In this document: piece after piece, positions 1 through 11,860 of the stretch
Position numbering within the stretch: the stretch's first letter is position 1
Layout of the letters: every line of letters starts with the position of its first letter
From: Salinactinospora qingdaonensis
GTDB lineage: Bacteria > Actinomycetota > Actinomycetes > Streptosporangiales > Streptosporangiaceae
Assembly: GCF_039539445.1 (NCBI RefSeq)
Contig: NZ_BAABDD010000023.1
Location: 7,006-71,005 of the forward strand
Direction of reading: 5' to 3'
Length of the DNA: 64,000 bases
Program-made: the position numbers and the translations under genes
The notes under the pieces: generated by a model
Database searches by the model: none
What the model saw: the letters and a program-made list of their open reading frames with translations, nothing else
Told to the model about the DNA's origin: nothing

Positions 1-30
1 ACCCGCAGCGGGCGCCGGCCGCCAAGCCGG

Positions 31-762
31 TCAGCTCGCGCTGTGGGCGATGTCGATGACCACCTCGCGCACACTGCCGTCGAGGTGGCTGAAGGCGCGG
101 AACGGCAGTTCTTCGCGGGCTCCAAGAGCGAAGGTGGTCTGGCCTTCGAACGAGCCGGCGTTGCGCACCGAGCGCAGCGCGCCCCAGCCGGACAGGTCGC
201 TTTCCGGGATGAAGTGTTCCCCTTGGGTGGCCAGCGGCTCCGTGGTGCCGGTGCCGGGGTAGCCCTGGGCGGGGGAGCGCACGATCACCCGTAGCGCCGC
301 GGCGCCGGCCACCGGCACCGGGGTGCCCGAGCCCGGCGCCAGCACCTGGCTCTGGTACGCCACGTCGAACCCGGTCTCGGCGGTGCCGTCGACCTCGATG
401 ACCACGCGGTCGAAGCAGTTGTGGCGGCCTGCCCGCACCTCCCGGATAGGATCGCCGGAGTTGCCGTCTTTGACATCGGGGTGCAGCGTCCAGCCTTCGG
501 TCACCTGGCACGAGGCGGAACCGGCGTCGTCGCTGCCGCCACCTCCGCTGCCTCCGTTCCCGTCGTCACCGCTGTTTTCTCCGCTTCCCTCGGGCGTGGT
601 GTCGGCAGGAGTCGTCGTAGTCTGCGTATCGGTGGCCGACGGCGAGCCTCCCGCGCCGCCGGCCGTATCGGTCCCTTCCCCCGCCCCCGGGGGGTCGGCA
701 TTAGAGCACGACGTCAACAGCAGCGCGCCTGCGGCGAGCCAGACAATGGCGGCCTTTCGCAT
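31..762 (-). CDS. Secreted lipoprotein, AMIN-like domain
   Basis: The 243-residue protein starts MRKAAIVWLAA, with a hydrophobic segment and a lipobox LLTSC (lipidated Cys about residue 19). It should be exported and lipid-anchored. A low-complexity Ser/Gly/Thr/Asp linker (residues about 22-80) leads to a C-terminal domain of about 150 residues with an HNCFDRVVIEV motif, as in the AMIN-like proteins of actinomycetes. Its function is unknown. The same domain recurs at 5240-5830, on the other side of metH, nearly identical over long stretches (for example AYQSQVLAPGSGTPVPVAG against SYQSQVLAPGSGTPVPVAG). The two are therefore recent paralogues, this copy being the lipid-anchored one. Transcription runs away from metH. 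Confidence 0.8.
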   Translation of the reverse strand: MRKAAIVWLAAGALLLTSCSNADPPGAGEGTDTAGGAGGSPSATDTQTTTTPADTTPEGSGENSGDDGNGGSGGGGSDDAGSASCQVTEGWTLHPDVKDGNSGDPIREVRAGRHNCFDRVVIEVDGTAETGFDVAYQSQVLAPGSGTPVPVAGAAALRVIVRSPAQGYPGTGTTEPLATQGEHFIPESDLSGWGALRSVRNAGSFEGQTTFALGAREELPFRAFSHLDGSVREVVIDIAHSAS

Positions 763-1243
763 CGGGGGTCACCTTTCGCTCTTGGGGCAGGGCCTTGCTC
801 GGCGGGTACCCGGCGAGGCCGGGCCGCTTTCCCGTCAAGGCCGGATACACCGCGTATCGCGGAACCGGGCGGAAGCGCCGTCCGCAGGCCGGGGCACCTT
901 CCGAGGGTGACACATGGCACCTGTCGTCGAGACAACGATCTGGTGAAAGAGATATCCGCGAGCAGGCTGTGGTGTCGCGCCGCTCGCGGTGCGTCTCGGC
1001 CTTTTCACAGGGCGCTTCGCCCCGGGAGTCCGGTCGGCCGGGAGGGGGCTCCTCAGTGTGACAGGTGGGGAATTAGATACCATCGCTATGACAGAGCCCA
1101 CTTTTTGATAGGGGGTGAAGCATTGCGGAGCCTGCTGTTTTCTGGGTTCAGCGGTCTCTTTCAGTGAATCCCGACGGCAGTGAGGGTTTGGTGGGAAAAC
1201 CGATGGGTATCCCGCTGTGACCGGGGATCACAGGGGGGCAGTG
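763..1243. other. Intergenic region upstream of metH
   Basis: This stretch lies between the divergent lipoprotein gene and the metH promoter. Small open frames here have no convincing ribosome binding site or recognisable product. It must hold the promoter of the lipoprotein gene, but I could not assign one with confidence. Confidence 0.4.
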
Positions 1244-1273
1244 TTGACCAGCCTGATAGCTCCTCAGTATCCT
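1244..1273 (+). promoter_or_regulatory. Candidate sigma70-type promoter of metH
   Basis: TTGACC (1244-1249) and TATCCT (1268-1273) are 18 nt apart. Transcription would begin near 1280, just before the first stem of the predicted riboswitch (1282). That agreement supports the assignment, which is otherwise based on sequence match only. Confidence 0.55.
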
Positions 1274-1281
1274 ATCGGGCG

Positions 1282-1355
1282 CAGGACGAGAGGCGCTGCA
1301 ACGGGCTTAAGGCCCGCCACGCTCGTCCTGTGTTTTTCTGTAACAAGGGCGCCTC
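1282..1355 (+). ncRNA. S-adenosylhomocysteine (SAH) riboswitch aptamer
   Basis: The leader folds like the SAH (ahcY-type) riboswitch. P1 is CAGGACGAG (1282-1290) with CTCGTCCTG (1322-1330), a perfect 9-bp stem. P2 is CGGGC (1302-1306) with GCCCG (1312-1316). Between them lies AGGCGCTGCAAC, matching the conserved SAH core GAGCGCTGCAA. The pseudoknot is AGGCGC (1291-1296) with GCGCCT (1349-1354), downstream of P1 as in the family. The pseudoknot strands differ from the well-known Ralstonia example but remain complementary, which is compensatory variation. SAH riboswitches switch on SAH-recycling genes, and metH is a known target. The family is best known from Proteobacteria. Confidence 0.8.
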
Positions 1356-1385
1356 CCGGAAAAGTTGTTTTTATTTAGGGAGGTG
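1350..1385 (+). promoter_or_regulatory. Riboswitch expression platform: anti-SD/SD hairpin of metH
   Basis: CGCCTCCC (1350-1357) can pair with GGGAGGTG (1378-1385), the metH Shine-Dalgarno sequence, over 8 bp including one G-U pair. Its 5' part is the same stretch that forms the 3' strand of the pseudoknot (1349-1354), so the two structures exclude each other. Without SAH the ribosome site would be hidden. With SAH bound the pseudoknot takes up the anti-SD and exposes it. This predicts a translational ON switch. The SD lies 7 nt before the ATG at 1393. Confidence 0.7.
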
Positions 1386-1392
1386 TTCGTAA

Positions 1393-5088
<3,696 letters not shown>

Positions 5089-5166
5089 TCGGCTGACCGG
5101 CTTTCTAGCGGCGCGGCCCCTCGGCTTCAGCCGTGGGGGAGGAGGTCAATCGCTGGTATGCGCCCT

Positions 5167-5196
5167 CAGTGCTCGGCACCGCGGTGCCGAGCACTG
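5167..5196. terminator. Perfect palindromic hairpin after metH
   Basis: A 30-nt perfect inverted repeat (arm CAGTGCTCGGCACCG) lies between the convergent metH and the exported-protein gene. It has no clear T-run and would be bidirectional. Confidence 0.7.
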
Positions 5197-5199
5197 GTG

Positions 5200-5233
5200 C
5201 GGTGGCCGACGCCCCGCGGGGCGTCGGCCACCG
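5200..5233. terminator. Second perfect palindromic hairpin in tandem
   Basis: A 34-nt perfect inverted repeat (arm CGGTGGCCGACGCCCCG) starts four bases after the first hairpin. Its right arm ends 6 nt before the stop of the convergent gene. Tandem hairpins of this kind act as bidirectional terminators in GC-rich actinomycetes. Confidence 0.7.
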
Positions 5234-5239
5234 AAGTAG

Positions 5240-5830
5240 CTAGTTGATGCTGCTCTGGTTGTAGGCGATGTCGACGATCACCTTGTGGATACCGCTGTTT
5301 TGGTCGTGCCAGATGAAGGCGCGGAACGGCAGTTCTTCGCGCACCCCGATGGCGAAGGTGGTCTGGCCTTCGAACGAGCCGGCGTAGCGCACCGAGCGCA
5401 GCGCCCCCCAGTCGGCGAGTGCGCTTTCGGGGAAGAAGTGCTCTCCCTGGGTGGCTAGCGGCTCCGTGGTGCCGGTGCCGGGGTAGCCCTGGGCGGGGGA
5501 ACGCACGATCACTCGGAGTGCGGCGTCGCCGGCCACCGGCACTGGGGTGCCCGAGCCCGGAGCCAGTACCTGCGACTGGTACGACACGTCGAATCCGGTG
5601 TCGGCACTGCCGTGGACGTCGAAGACCAGGCGGTCGAAGCAGTCGTGGCGGCCCGCGCGCACGTCCCGGATCGGATCACCGGAGCTGCCCGGGTCGGTGT
5701 CGGCGCCCACGGTCCAGTAATCGGTGAACACGCATGATGGGGTCGCGTTGGCTGTCCCGAGGCCGAGACTGAGGCCCGAGGTCAGCAGCATCGCGACCGT
5801 GGTCAGCCAGACCACGGCGACCTTGCGCAT
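5240..5830 (-). CDS. Secreted AMIN-like protein, paralogue of 31-762
   Basis: The protein has 196 residues when started at the ATG at 5830 (MRKVAVVWLTT). That start follows AAGGG and lines up with the start of the paralogue; a longer open frame upstream (to 5977) lacks an RBS. The N-terminus is a signal peptide, but where the paralogue has the lipobox Cys (LLTSC) this one has Gly (LLTSG), followed by an Ala-x-Ala-like site (TANATPS). It should therefore be released rather than lipid-anchored. It also lacks the Ser/Gly linker. The C-terminal domain is nearly identical to that of the other copy. Function unknown. Confidence 0.8.
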   Translation of the reverse strand: MRKVAVVWLTTVAMLLTSGLSLGLGTANATPSCVFTDYWTVGADTDPGSSGDPIRDVRAGRHDCFDRLVFDVHGSADTGFDVSYQSQVLAPGSGTPVPVAGDAALRVIVRSPAQGYPGTGTTEPLATQGEHFFPESALADWGALRSVRYAGSFEGQTTFAIGVREELPFRAFIWHDQNSGIHKVIVDIAYNQSSIN

Positions 5831-6162
5831 GGGGGAATCACCCTTTCGTTTTTGGTCTCGGGGGGTTTCCGAGGTATACCGCCACTGTTCCACAATCCCG
5901 ACATGGCGGACATCGTGTGCTGGCGGCCATCTGTGGCCACGGTCTCCCGTACACCGCGGGGCCGGTTTACGCGTCATGACTGCTGTGAGTGGCGCGGTGG
6001 GGCGGTTTTCGTCACCGAGAATCGGCTGCCGAGAATTGCCGAAAATCGTCTGGTGACAATTCTCGTCGTGGTTACCTCGCCGTTGACGACCGGCATTTAC
6101 ACTCGGCTAGCCCCCCGTTTCGCAGCGGAGCGCGGCAGGTGGGCCTCGACGCCGCCGACGTT
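5831..6162. other. Intergenic region without recognised gene
   Basis: About 330 bases separate the start of the secreted-protein gene from the end of the ArsR-GNAT gene, both on the minus strand. I see no convincing gene or strong terminator. Confidence 0.4.
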
Positions 6163-7029
6163 TCAGTCGCAGCCTGGCGGACAGACGCAGCCGTCGTGGT
6201 GGCGTTCCAGTAGGACGGTGTCGCGCCAGGTCCCGTGGTGGCAGGCGATGCGCTCGCGCACGCCCACCGTGCGAAAGCCCGCGCTGTGGTGCAGGGCGAG
6301 GCTGGGTTTGTTCTCGGGGAAGATCGACGCCTCCAGGGTCCACAGCCCGTCGGTGTCGGCCTCGGTGACCTGCCGGTGCAGTAGTGCCTTGCCGACCCCG
6401 CGTCCGCGGGCGGTCTCGGCGACGTAGACCGAGGTCTCGGCGACTCCGGCGTAGGCCGGACGCTCTGAGGCGGGGGTGAGCGCGGCCCAGCCCACCACCT
6501 CGCCATTGATCTCGGCCACCCAGCGGTGATCTCTGAGCCATTTCCCTTCCAGCACGGCTTCCTGGGGAACCTCAGTGTCGAAGGTGGCGTCGCCGGTGGC
6601 GATTCCCTCGGCGTAGACGCGGCGCACGTCGGCCATGTCCCCGGCGCGCATCGCTCGCACCACCACGTCCTCGGGCAGGTCGCTCGGGCAGCAGGGGCGG
6701 TTGGTGAGCAGGCCCATCACCGCGTCGGCGGCGTGGGGCAGCCCGGTGCAACAGGACTGGTTGATGGCCACACGCGTCGCGGTGCCCTGCTTGGTGAGGG
6801 TGACGAAACCGACTTCGGCGAGTTTGCGCAGGTGGTGGGAGACGGTGGGTTGGCCGATGCCCAGCGTGTCGGCGAGGTCGCCGACTTTGACGCTGCCGGC
6901 GTGGGTGGCGATGGCGTGCAGTAGGCGAACCCGAGTGGGGTCGCCGAGGCAGGCGAACCAGGAGGCGTAGGTGGCGGCCTCGGCCGTGGCGAGCTGCGGC
7001 GGAGCGGGAGCGGGTGGCGGCAGGGTCAT
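6163..7029 (-). CDS. ArsR-type repressor fused to GNAT acetyltransferase (ArsN1-like)
   Basis: In this 288-residue two-domain protein, residues about 15-110 are an ArsR winged helix (DPTRVRLLHAI, then IGQPTVSHHLRKLAEVGFV). Cys pairs follow (QSCCTGL and NRPCCPSD) that could bind As(III). Residues about 120-280 are a GNAT acetyltransferase with the acetyl-CoA signature ARGRGVGKALLHRQV and the ENKPSLALHHSAGF region, closest in style to phosphinothricin/arsinothricin N-acetyltransferases. The C-terminus has more Cys (CVCPPGCD). It is divergent from a flavoprotein gene with a palindromic operator between them. I infer a self-regulating arsenic-compound resistance switch. The metal and acyl acceptor are not determined. 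Confidence 0.85.
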   Translation of the reverse strand: MTLPPPAPAPPQLATAEAATYASWFACLGDPTRVRLLHAIATHAGSVKVGDLADTLGIGQPTVSHHLRKLAEVGFVTLTKQGTATRVAINQSCCTGLPHAADAVMGLLTNRPCCPSDLPEDVVVRAMRAGDMADVRRVYAEGIATGDATFDTEVPQEAVLEGKWLRDHRWVAEINGEVVGWAALTPASERPAYAGVAETSVYVAETARGRGVGKALLHRQVTEADTDGLWTLEASIFPENKPSLALHHSAGFRTVGVRERIACHHGTWRDTVLLERHHDGCVCPPGCD

Positions 7030-7061
7030 GTCCCCATTATCGATCCCAGTCGATGGTTGCG

Positions 7062-7083
7062 TCTATCGATGGTTGTCGATAGA
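7062..7083. promoter_or_regulatory. Probable ArsR operator
   Basis: The perfect inverted repeat TCTATCGA (7062-7069) / TCGATAGA (7076-7083) has a 6-nt spacer. Related ATCGAT half-sites occur at about 7039 and 7104. It sits in the divergent promoter region between the ArsR fusion gene and the flavoprotein gene. Confidence 0.7.
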
Positions 7084-7122
7084 TTCGCTTTAGATCGACA
7101 GACATCGATGAAAGGGTGTGGC

Positions 7123-8457
7123 ATGGCAGACGAGCTTCCCGTCGTGGTCATCGGCGCCGGTCCGACCGGCTTGGCCGCGGCAGCGCAGTTGGAGCGGCGG
7201 CGGTTGCCGGTGGTGGTCCTGGAAAAGGGGACGGCCGCGGGCGCCACCGTCCGTGAGTGGGGCCACGTCCGGCTGTTCTCGATGTGGCGCGACCTGGTGG
7301 ACCCGGCCGCGGAGAAGCTGCTCGTGGCCACCGGTTGGCAGCGCCCGGCCGACGACGTCTGCCCCACCGGACGCGAGTGGACGCTGTCCTACCTGGAGCC
7401 GCTGGCCGCCGCCCTGGGCGATCGGGTGCGGTTCGGCGCCGAGGTCACCGGGGTGAGCCGGCGCGGACGCGACCGCGTCGTCGACACCGGCCGCGACGAG
7501 CAGCCTTTCACCGTCGTCGTGCGCCACGCCGACGGCTCGCACGAGCGCCTGTTGGCACGTGCCGTCATCGACGCCTCGGGAACCTGGACCACCCCCAACC
7601 CGCTGGGCGGCGACGGCCTGCCCGCGCTGGGAGAGGACACCGTCGCCGACCGGATCTCCTACCGCATCCCCGACCTGGCCGCCGATGAGGACCGCGCGCG
7701 CTACGCGGGGCGGCGCACCGCCGTGGTGGGGCGCGGCCACTCGGCGCTGACGACCCTGGTCGCCCTGGCCCAGGTGGCCGAGGAGGAGCCCGCCACCCGC
7801 GCCGTGTGGGTGCTGCGGCGCGGCGAGGTTGGCGACACCTTCGGCGGTGGTGCCGCCGACCAGCTCGCGGCGCGCGGCGCCTTGGGCGAGCGCGCCCGCG
7901 CCGCCGTGGAGTCCGGCGCGATCGAGGTCGTCACCGGGTTCCGCACCGCCGAGGTCCGTGCCGGCGAGGCCGGACTCGTGCTCGTCGACGACGAGGGCCG
8001 CACGCTCGACCCGGTCGAGGAGATCGTCGCGCTGACCGGCTTCCGTCCCGACCTGTCACCGCTGTCGGAGGTGCGCCTGGGGCTGGACGCCACCCTGCAA
8101 GCGCCGGTGGAACTGGCGCCGCTGATCGACCCCAACGTGCACTCCTGCGGCACCGTCTACCCCCACGGCGAGCGGGAGCTGTCCCACCCCGAGCCGGGGT
8201 TCTACCTGGCCGGCATGAAGTCCTACGGCCGCGCCCCCACCTTCCTGGCGCTCACCGGCTTCGAGCAGGTCCGCAGCATCGCCGCGCACCTGGCCGGCGA
8301 CCACGCCTCGGCCCGGCGCGTGGAGCTGACCCTGCCCGAGACCGGCGTGTGCGGCGGCTCGGGTCTCTTCGACGCCCCGCAGGCCCAAGACGAGGGCGGC
8401 TGCTGCGGCCCCGCCCCCGAACCGGTCGAGTTGACCCTGCCGAGCGCCTCGACCTGA
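7123..8457 (+). CDS. FAD-dependent oxidoreductase of arsenic-type loci (ArsO-like)
   Basis: The protein has 444 residues from the ATG at 7123 (MADELPVVVIGAGPTG), which follows AAAGGG. A longer frame from 7057 would run through the operator. It has an N-terminal FAD Rossmann motif (VVVIGAGPTGLAAAAQLE), a second dinucleotide motif (AVVGRGHSAL) and the layout of flavin monooxygenases. The C-terminus carries a Cys-rich tail (GVCGGSG and EGGCCGPAPE), as in flavoproteins of actinobacterial ars operons. The substrate is unknown, possibly an organoarsenical. Expression is probably controlled by the divergent ArsR-GNAT protein. Confidence 0.8.
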   Translation: MADELPVVVIGAGPTGLAAAAQLERRRLPVVVLEKGTAAGATVREWGHVRLFSMWRDLVDPAAEKLLVATGWQRPADDVCPTGREWTLSYLEPLAAALGDRVRFGAEVTGVSRRGRDRVVDTGRDEQPFTVVVRHADGSHERLLARAVIDASGTWTTPNPLGGDGLPALGEDTVADRISYRIPDLAADEDRARYAGRRTAVVGRGHSALTTLVALAQVAEEEPATRAVWVLRRGEVGDTFGGGAADQLAARGALGERARAAVESGAIEVVTGFRTAEVRAGEAGLVLVDDEGRTLDPVEEIVALTGFRPDLSPLSEVRLGLDATLQAPVELAPLIDPNVHSCGTVYPHGERELSHPEPGFYLAGMKSYGRAPTFLALTGFEQVRSIAAHLAGDHASARRVELTLPETGVCGGSGLFDAPQAQDEGGCCGPAPEPVELTLPSAST

Positions 8458-8814
8458 GGCGCGCTCCGAGGCGCCTTCTGGGGGAGCGGCAGCGGCGTGT
8501 CCGAGTCCGGGGTCATGAGGCGTCACTGCGGCGAGGTGTGCCCGTTCGGCGATCCTGGCCGCGAGGCTCGCCGAGCGGGCATCCTCGCGGCGATCACGAC
8601 GCCCAAACCACCTCGGCCACCGCCGGCCCTCACCCCCTTCCCAAAACAGCACGTAGGCACCCCGAGCGACGCCTCGCCCGGGGTGCCCATGGCGAGCCAC
8701 CCCTCTCGCGAGCGCTCCGGGCGCTGGTGAGGCCGCCCGTGTCCCGTCTCCGGCGGCGGCACGCGATCGCCGGCAACGGCGCGTGCGGGCGGGTTCCCGG
8801 CGCGCCGGGCGCAG
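8458..8814. other. Convergent intergenic region with hairpins
   Basis: No gene is seen. Besides the terminator at 8656-8687 there is a stem GCCGCGAGG (8558-8566) / CCTCGCGGC (8583-8591) flanked by GATC. It loosely resembles the palindromic intergenic repeats at 46-50 kb. Confidence 0.4.
8656..8687. terminator. Hairpin terminator between convergent genes
   Basis: GGCACCCCG (8656-8664) pairs with CGGGGTGCC (8679-8687) around a 14-nt loop. It lies between the ends of the flavoprotein gene and the LacI-type regulator gene. Confidence 0.55.
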
Positions 8815-9816
8815 TCACCCTGGCGCCGGGCCGGTGGAGTCGCGGATGACCAGGTGGGAGGGGAGAACCACGCGGCGGGGGGAGTCCTGGACACCGGTAG
8901 GGGAGCCCTTGGTCAGCAGGATCTCCACGGCGGCGCGGCCGGCCTCCTCCTGCGGGCCCGCCAGCGTGGTCAGCGCGGGGGCGCAGAAGTCGGCGCCGAA
9001 GATGTCGTCATAGCCGACCACGCTGATCTCCCCGGGCACGTCCACGCCGCGTTCGGCCAGCCGTCGCAGGATGCCGATCGCCAGGAGGTCGTTGTGGGCG
9101 ACGATGGCGCTGGCACCCGAGACCAGCGCGGCGTCGGCTGCCGCGCCCCCGCCGGCGACCTGCGGCGGGAACGGCCCCAGGCGCCGTGCCCCCATGCCGC
9201 GCTGGGCCGCCCCGGCGTGCAGCGCGCGCCAGCGTTGCCCCGCCAGCCACGAGTGGTGCGGCCCTGACAGGTACACCAGTGAGCGGTGGCCCAGGGAGGC
9301 GAGGTGGTCCACGATCTGGTGACTGCCCGAAGCGTTGTCGATGACGGCGCTGGGCAACCCGTCGATCTCCCGGTTGACCAGGGCGAGATTGTGCTCGCTG
9401 GCGAGATCGACGGTCGTGGCCTCGGGCATCCGGCTCGATGCCAGCACGAACCCGTCCACCGAGCGGGCCAGGCGCTCGATCTGGTTGCGTTCGGTGTCGG
9501 CCGATTCCTCGGTGAACCCGAGGATGAAGGTGATGCCCGCGGCGCTGGCCCGGCGCTCCGCGCCGCGGATCGTGCCGAAGAAGTGGGGGTTGGCGATGTC
9601 GGGGACGAGCATCGCCAGGGTCGCCGTGTGCCCCGACTGTAGCGCGCTCGCCAGTGGGTTGGGGCGGTAGCCGAGGCGTTCGGCCACCTCCAGGACGTGT
9701 TGGCGGGTAGTGGCGTTGACCCGGCGGGGGTTGCTGAAGGCGCGGGAGACCGTGGAGGCGGCAACGCCGGCCTCGCGGGCGACGTCGTAGACGGTCGTGC
9801 GTTTGGGGGTACTCAT
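8815..9816 (-). CDS. LacI-family repressor of the TRAP/shikimate operon
   Basis: The protein has 333 residues from the ATG at 9816 (MSTPKRTTVYDVA). Residues 8-60 are a LacI HTH (TVYDVAREAGVAASTVSRAF) and hinge helix (YRPNPLASAL). The rest is the periplasmic-binding-protein-like effector domain (SVVGYDDIFGADFCAPALTT is the usual C-terminal signature). It is divergent from the TRAP operon, with a classic LacI palindrome (9849-9866) in the gap. The likely inducer is a shikimate or quinate type compound, inferred from the operon. Confidence 0.9.
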   Translation of the reverse strand: MSTPKRTTVYDVAREAGVAASTVSRAFSNPRRVNATTRQHVLEVAERLGYRPNPLASALQSGHTATLAMLVPDIANPHFFGTIRGAERRASAAGITFILGFTEESADTERNQIERLARSVDGFVLASSRMPEATTVDLASEHNLALVNREIDGLPSAVIDNASGSHQIVDHLASLGHRSLVYLSGPHHSWLAGQRWRALHAGAAQRGMGARRLGPFPPQVAGGGAAADAALVSGASAIVAHNDLLAIGILRRLAERGVDVPGEISVVGYDDIFGADFCAPALTTLAGPQEEAGRAAVEILLTKGSPTGVQDSPRRVVLPSHLVIRDSTGPAPG

Positions 9817-9848
9817 GATGGCTTCTGTTCTACGTGCGATGACAACAT

Positions 9849-9866
9849 TTGGCAATCGCTTGCCAT
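9849..9866. promoter_or_regulatory. LacI-family operator
   Basis: TTGGCAATCGCTTGCCAT is a near-perfect palindrome centred on CG, the standard LacI/PurR-family half-site arrangement. It lies 33 nt upstream of the repressor start and about 100 nt upstream of dctQ. Confidence 0.75.
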
Positions 9867-9968
9867 CATCTTTGGCGGAAACCTAGTGTTCACACAATCG
9901 TTCGTCAGGGCGGCCCCACACCGCCCTGAGCAGCCAATACCCCTTGTCCTCGTTGAGCGGAGCCTCGG

Positions 9969-10523
9969 ATGACCGACACTCCCGAAACATCCGGCGGTGG
10001 GCCGCCGCGGCCCCGTCCGGCGGTGGTGCGCTGGCTGGAGACCGCGGAGCTGACCGCAGGCGCCGCGCTGCTGACCGTGATCTTCGCGCTGATGCTGACC
10101 CAGGCCCTCCAGCGCCACCTGCCCGTGGCCGGGTGGGTCTGGACCGGCGAACTCGCCCGGCTGGGCCTGGTGTGGCTGACGTTCTCGCTGGCCGGCTACC
10201 TGCTGGGCCGCGACGCACACATCACCCTCAAGCTGATCGATTTCGCGCCACAAGCCTGGATTCGGCGCACGGTATGGATCGTGGCCAACCTCGTCGTGGC
10301 CGCCGTGTGCCTCGCCTTCACCGCTGAGGCGGTCGAGCTGGTCTTCGGCGGCTCACCACAGTCCACACCCGCCCTCGGAATCCCCATGACCTGGGTTTAT
10401 GTGATCCCGATGGTGGGGTTGGCGCTGGCTGTGCTGCGCGCCGCCACCAACGCCCTGCTGCCCGGCCCTGCCAACCCCGAGACGCGGCCCGCCGGGACCG
10501 ACGCGCAGGAGGCCCACCGGTGA
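9969..10523 (+). CDS. dctQ: TRAP transporter small membrane subunit
   Basis: This 184-residue protein has four predicted membrane segments (for example AGAALLTVIFALMLTQAL and TVWIVANLVVAAVCLAFTA) and the family's WTGELARLGLVWLTF motif. DctQ pairs with DctM to form the Na+-coupled membrane part of tripartite ATP-independent transporters. Its stop overlaps the GTG start of dctM by 4 nt. It is the first gene of the catabolic operon under the LacI-type operator. Confidence 0.9.
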   Translation: MTDTPETSGGGPPRPRPAVVRWLETAELTAGAALLTVIFALMLTQALQRHLPVAGWVWTGELARLGLVWLTFSLAGYLLGRDAHITLKLIDFAPQAWIRRTVWIVANLVVAAVCLAFTAEAVELVFGGSPQSTPALGIPMTWVYVIPMVGLALAVLRAATNALLPGPANPETRPAGTDAQEAHR

Positions 10524-11794
10524 GCGCCGCACTGGTCGTGCTGGGAATCCTGCTGCTGCTGGCGCTGCGGGTCCCCATCGCCTTCGCGATCCTCGGCCCC
10601 TGCATCACCTACATGGCGGTCACCGACCAGTCCACCGGGCTGAGCCTGCGCACCGCCGCCCAAGAGGTCGACAGCTTCCCGCTGCTGGCGGTGCCGCTGT
10701 TCATCCTCGTCGGCGTCACCGCCAACCGCACCGGCATCGCCGACCGCATCTTCGCCTTCGCCCAAGTGATGTTCGGCCGGGTCCGCGCCGGCCTCGGCTA
10801 CGTCAACATCGGCGTGAGCGTGGGCTTCTCCTGGATGAGCGGCGCCGCCCTGGCCGACGTCGCCGGACTAGGCAAGATGACGGTCCCCGCCATGACCTCC
10901 CGCGGCTACTCCCGCCGTTTCTCCCTGGGACTTTCAGCGGCCTCCAGCCTGATCGGCCCGGTCATGCCACCCAGCATCCCCGCGATCGTCTACGCCTCGG
11001 TGGCGGCGGTCTCCACCGCCGCGCTGTTCGCCGCCGCCGTGGTGCCGGCACTGCTCATCGCCGGCGGGCTCGCCCTGGCCGTCTACCTGTGGGGCCGCCG
11101 CCAACCCCACCTCGCCGGCCGGCGCGCCGAACCCGGCGAAGCCCGCAGCGCCACGCTGCGCGTGCTCGGGCCGCTGGGCGCCCCGATCCTACTGCTCGGC
11201 GGTATCCTCAGCGGGCTGTTCACCCCCACCGAGGCCGCCGCGGTCGGCGCCGCCTACGTCCTCGTCCTCGGGTTCTGCTACCGCGAACTCACGCCGCGCG
11301 GGCTGTGGCGGATCGTGGTGGAGACCGCGACGACCGCCGCCGCCATCGCGATCATCCTCGCCGCCTCCGGACTGCTCGGCTGGATTCTCGCCCGCGAGCA
11401 GGTGCCTCAGGACATCGCCTCGTTCCTGCTCGGCTTCACCGACAGCCCGGTGGTGTTCCTGCTGCTGGTCAACCTCGCGCTGATCCTCATCGGCACGATC
11501 CTGGAACCCATCGCCGCGCTGGTGATCACCGTGCCGGTTCTGCTGCCCATCGCGGTGCAGTTCGGCGTCGACCCGGTCCACTTCGGCGTCATCACGATCA
11601 TCAACCTCATGATCGGCCTGCTCACACCGCCGATCGGCGGCGTCCTCTTCGTCCTCGGCTCGGCCACGAAGACACCGATGCACGAGGTCTTCCGCGGCAC
11701 CGCACCGTTCCTCGTCCCGCTGCTGGCCGTCCTCGCGCTGCTGACCGTGGCGCCCGACCTCGTCCTGTTCCTGCCCACCTACCTGGGCCTCTAA
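10520..11794 (+). CDS. dctM: TRAP transporter large membrane subunit
   Basis: The protein has 424 residues, the usual DctM length, with about 12 hydrophobic segments and conserved stretches such as GLLTPPIGGVLFVLGSATK and LFTPTEAAAVGAAYVL. It starts with GTG inside the dctQ stop (GTGA). It forms the permease for the substrate delivered by the DctP protein two genes on. Confidence 0.93.
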   Translation: MSAALVVLGILLLLALRVPIAFAILGPCITYMAVTDQSTGLSLRTAAQEVDSFPLLAVPLFILVGVTANRTGIADRIFAFAQVMFGRVRAGLGYVNIGVSVGFSWMSGAALADVAGLGKMTVPAMTSRGYSRRFSLGLSAASSLIGPVMPPSIPAIVYASVAAVSTAALFAAAVVPALLIAGGLALAVYLWGRRQPHLAGRRAEPGEARSATLRVLGPLGAPILLLGGILSGLFTPTEAAAVGAAYVLVLGFCYRELTPRGLWRIVVETATTAAAIAIILAASGLLGWILAREQVPQDIASFLLGFTDSPVVFLLLVNLALILIGTILEPIAALVITVPVLLPIAVQFGVDPVHFGVITIINLMIGLLTPPIGGVLFVLGSATKTPMHEVFRGTAPFLVPLLAVLALLTVAPDLVLFLPTYLGL

Positions 11795-11860
11795 GGACCG
11801 ACCACCCATCCCGCACCGCCGCCCCACGCGGCAACCCCATCCCCGTAAGGAGAACACCCC

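Noticed and set aside
9969..11794. TRAP genes considered as a C4-dicarboxylate transporter
   Set aside because: The linked dehydratase and shikimate dehydrogenase point to shikimate-type substrates instead.
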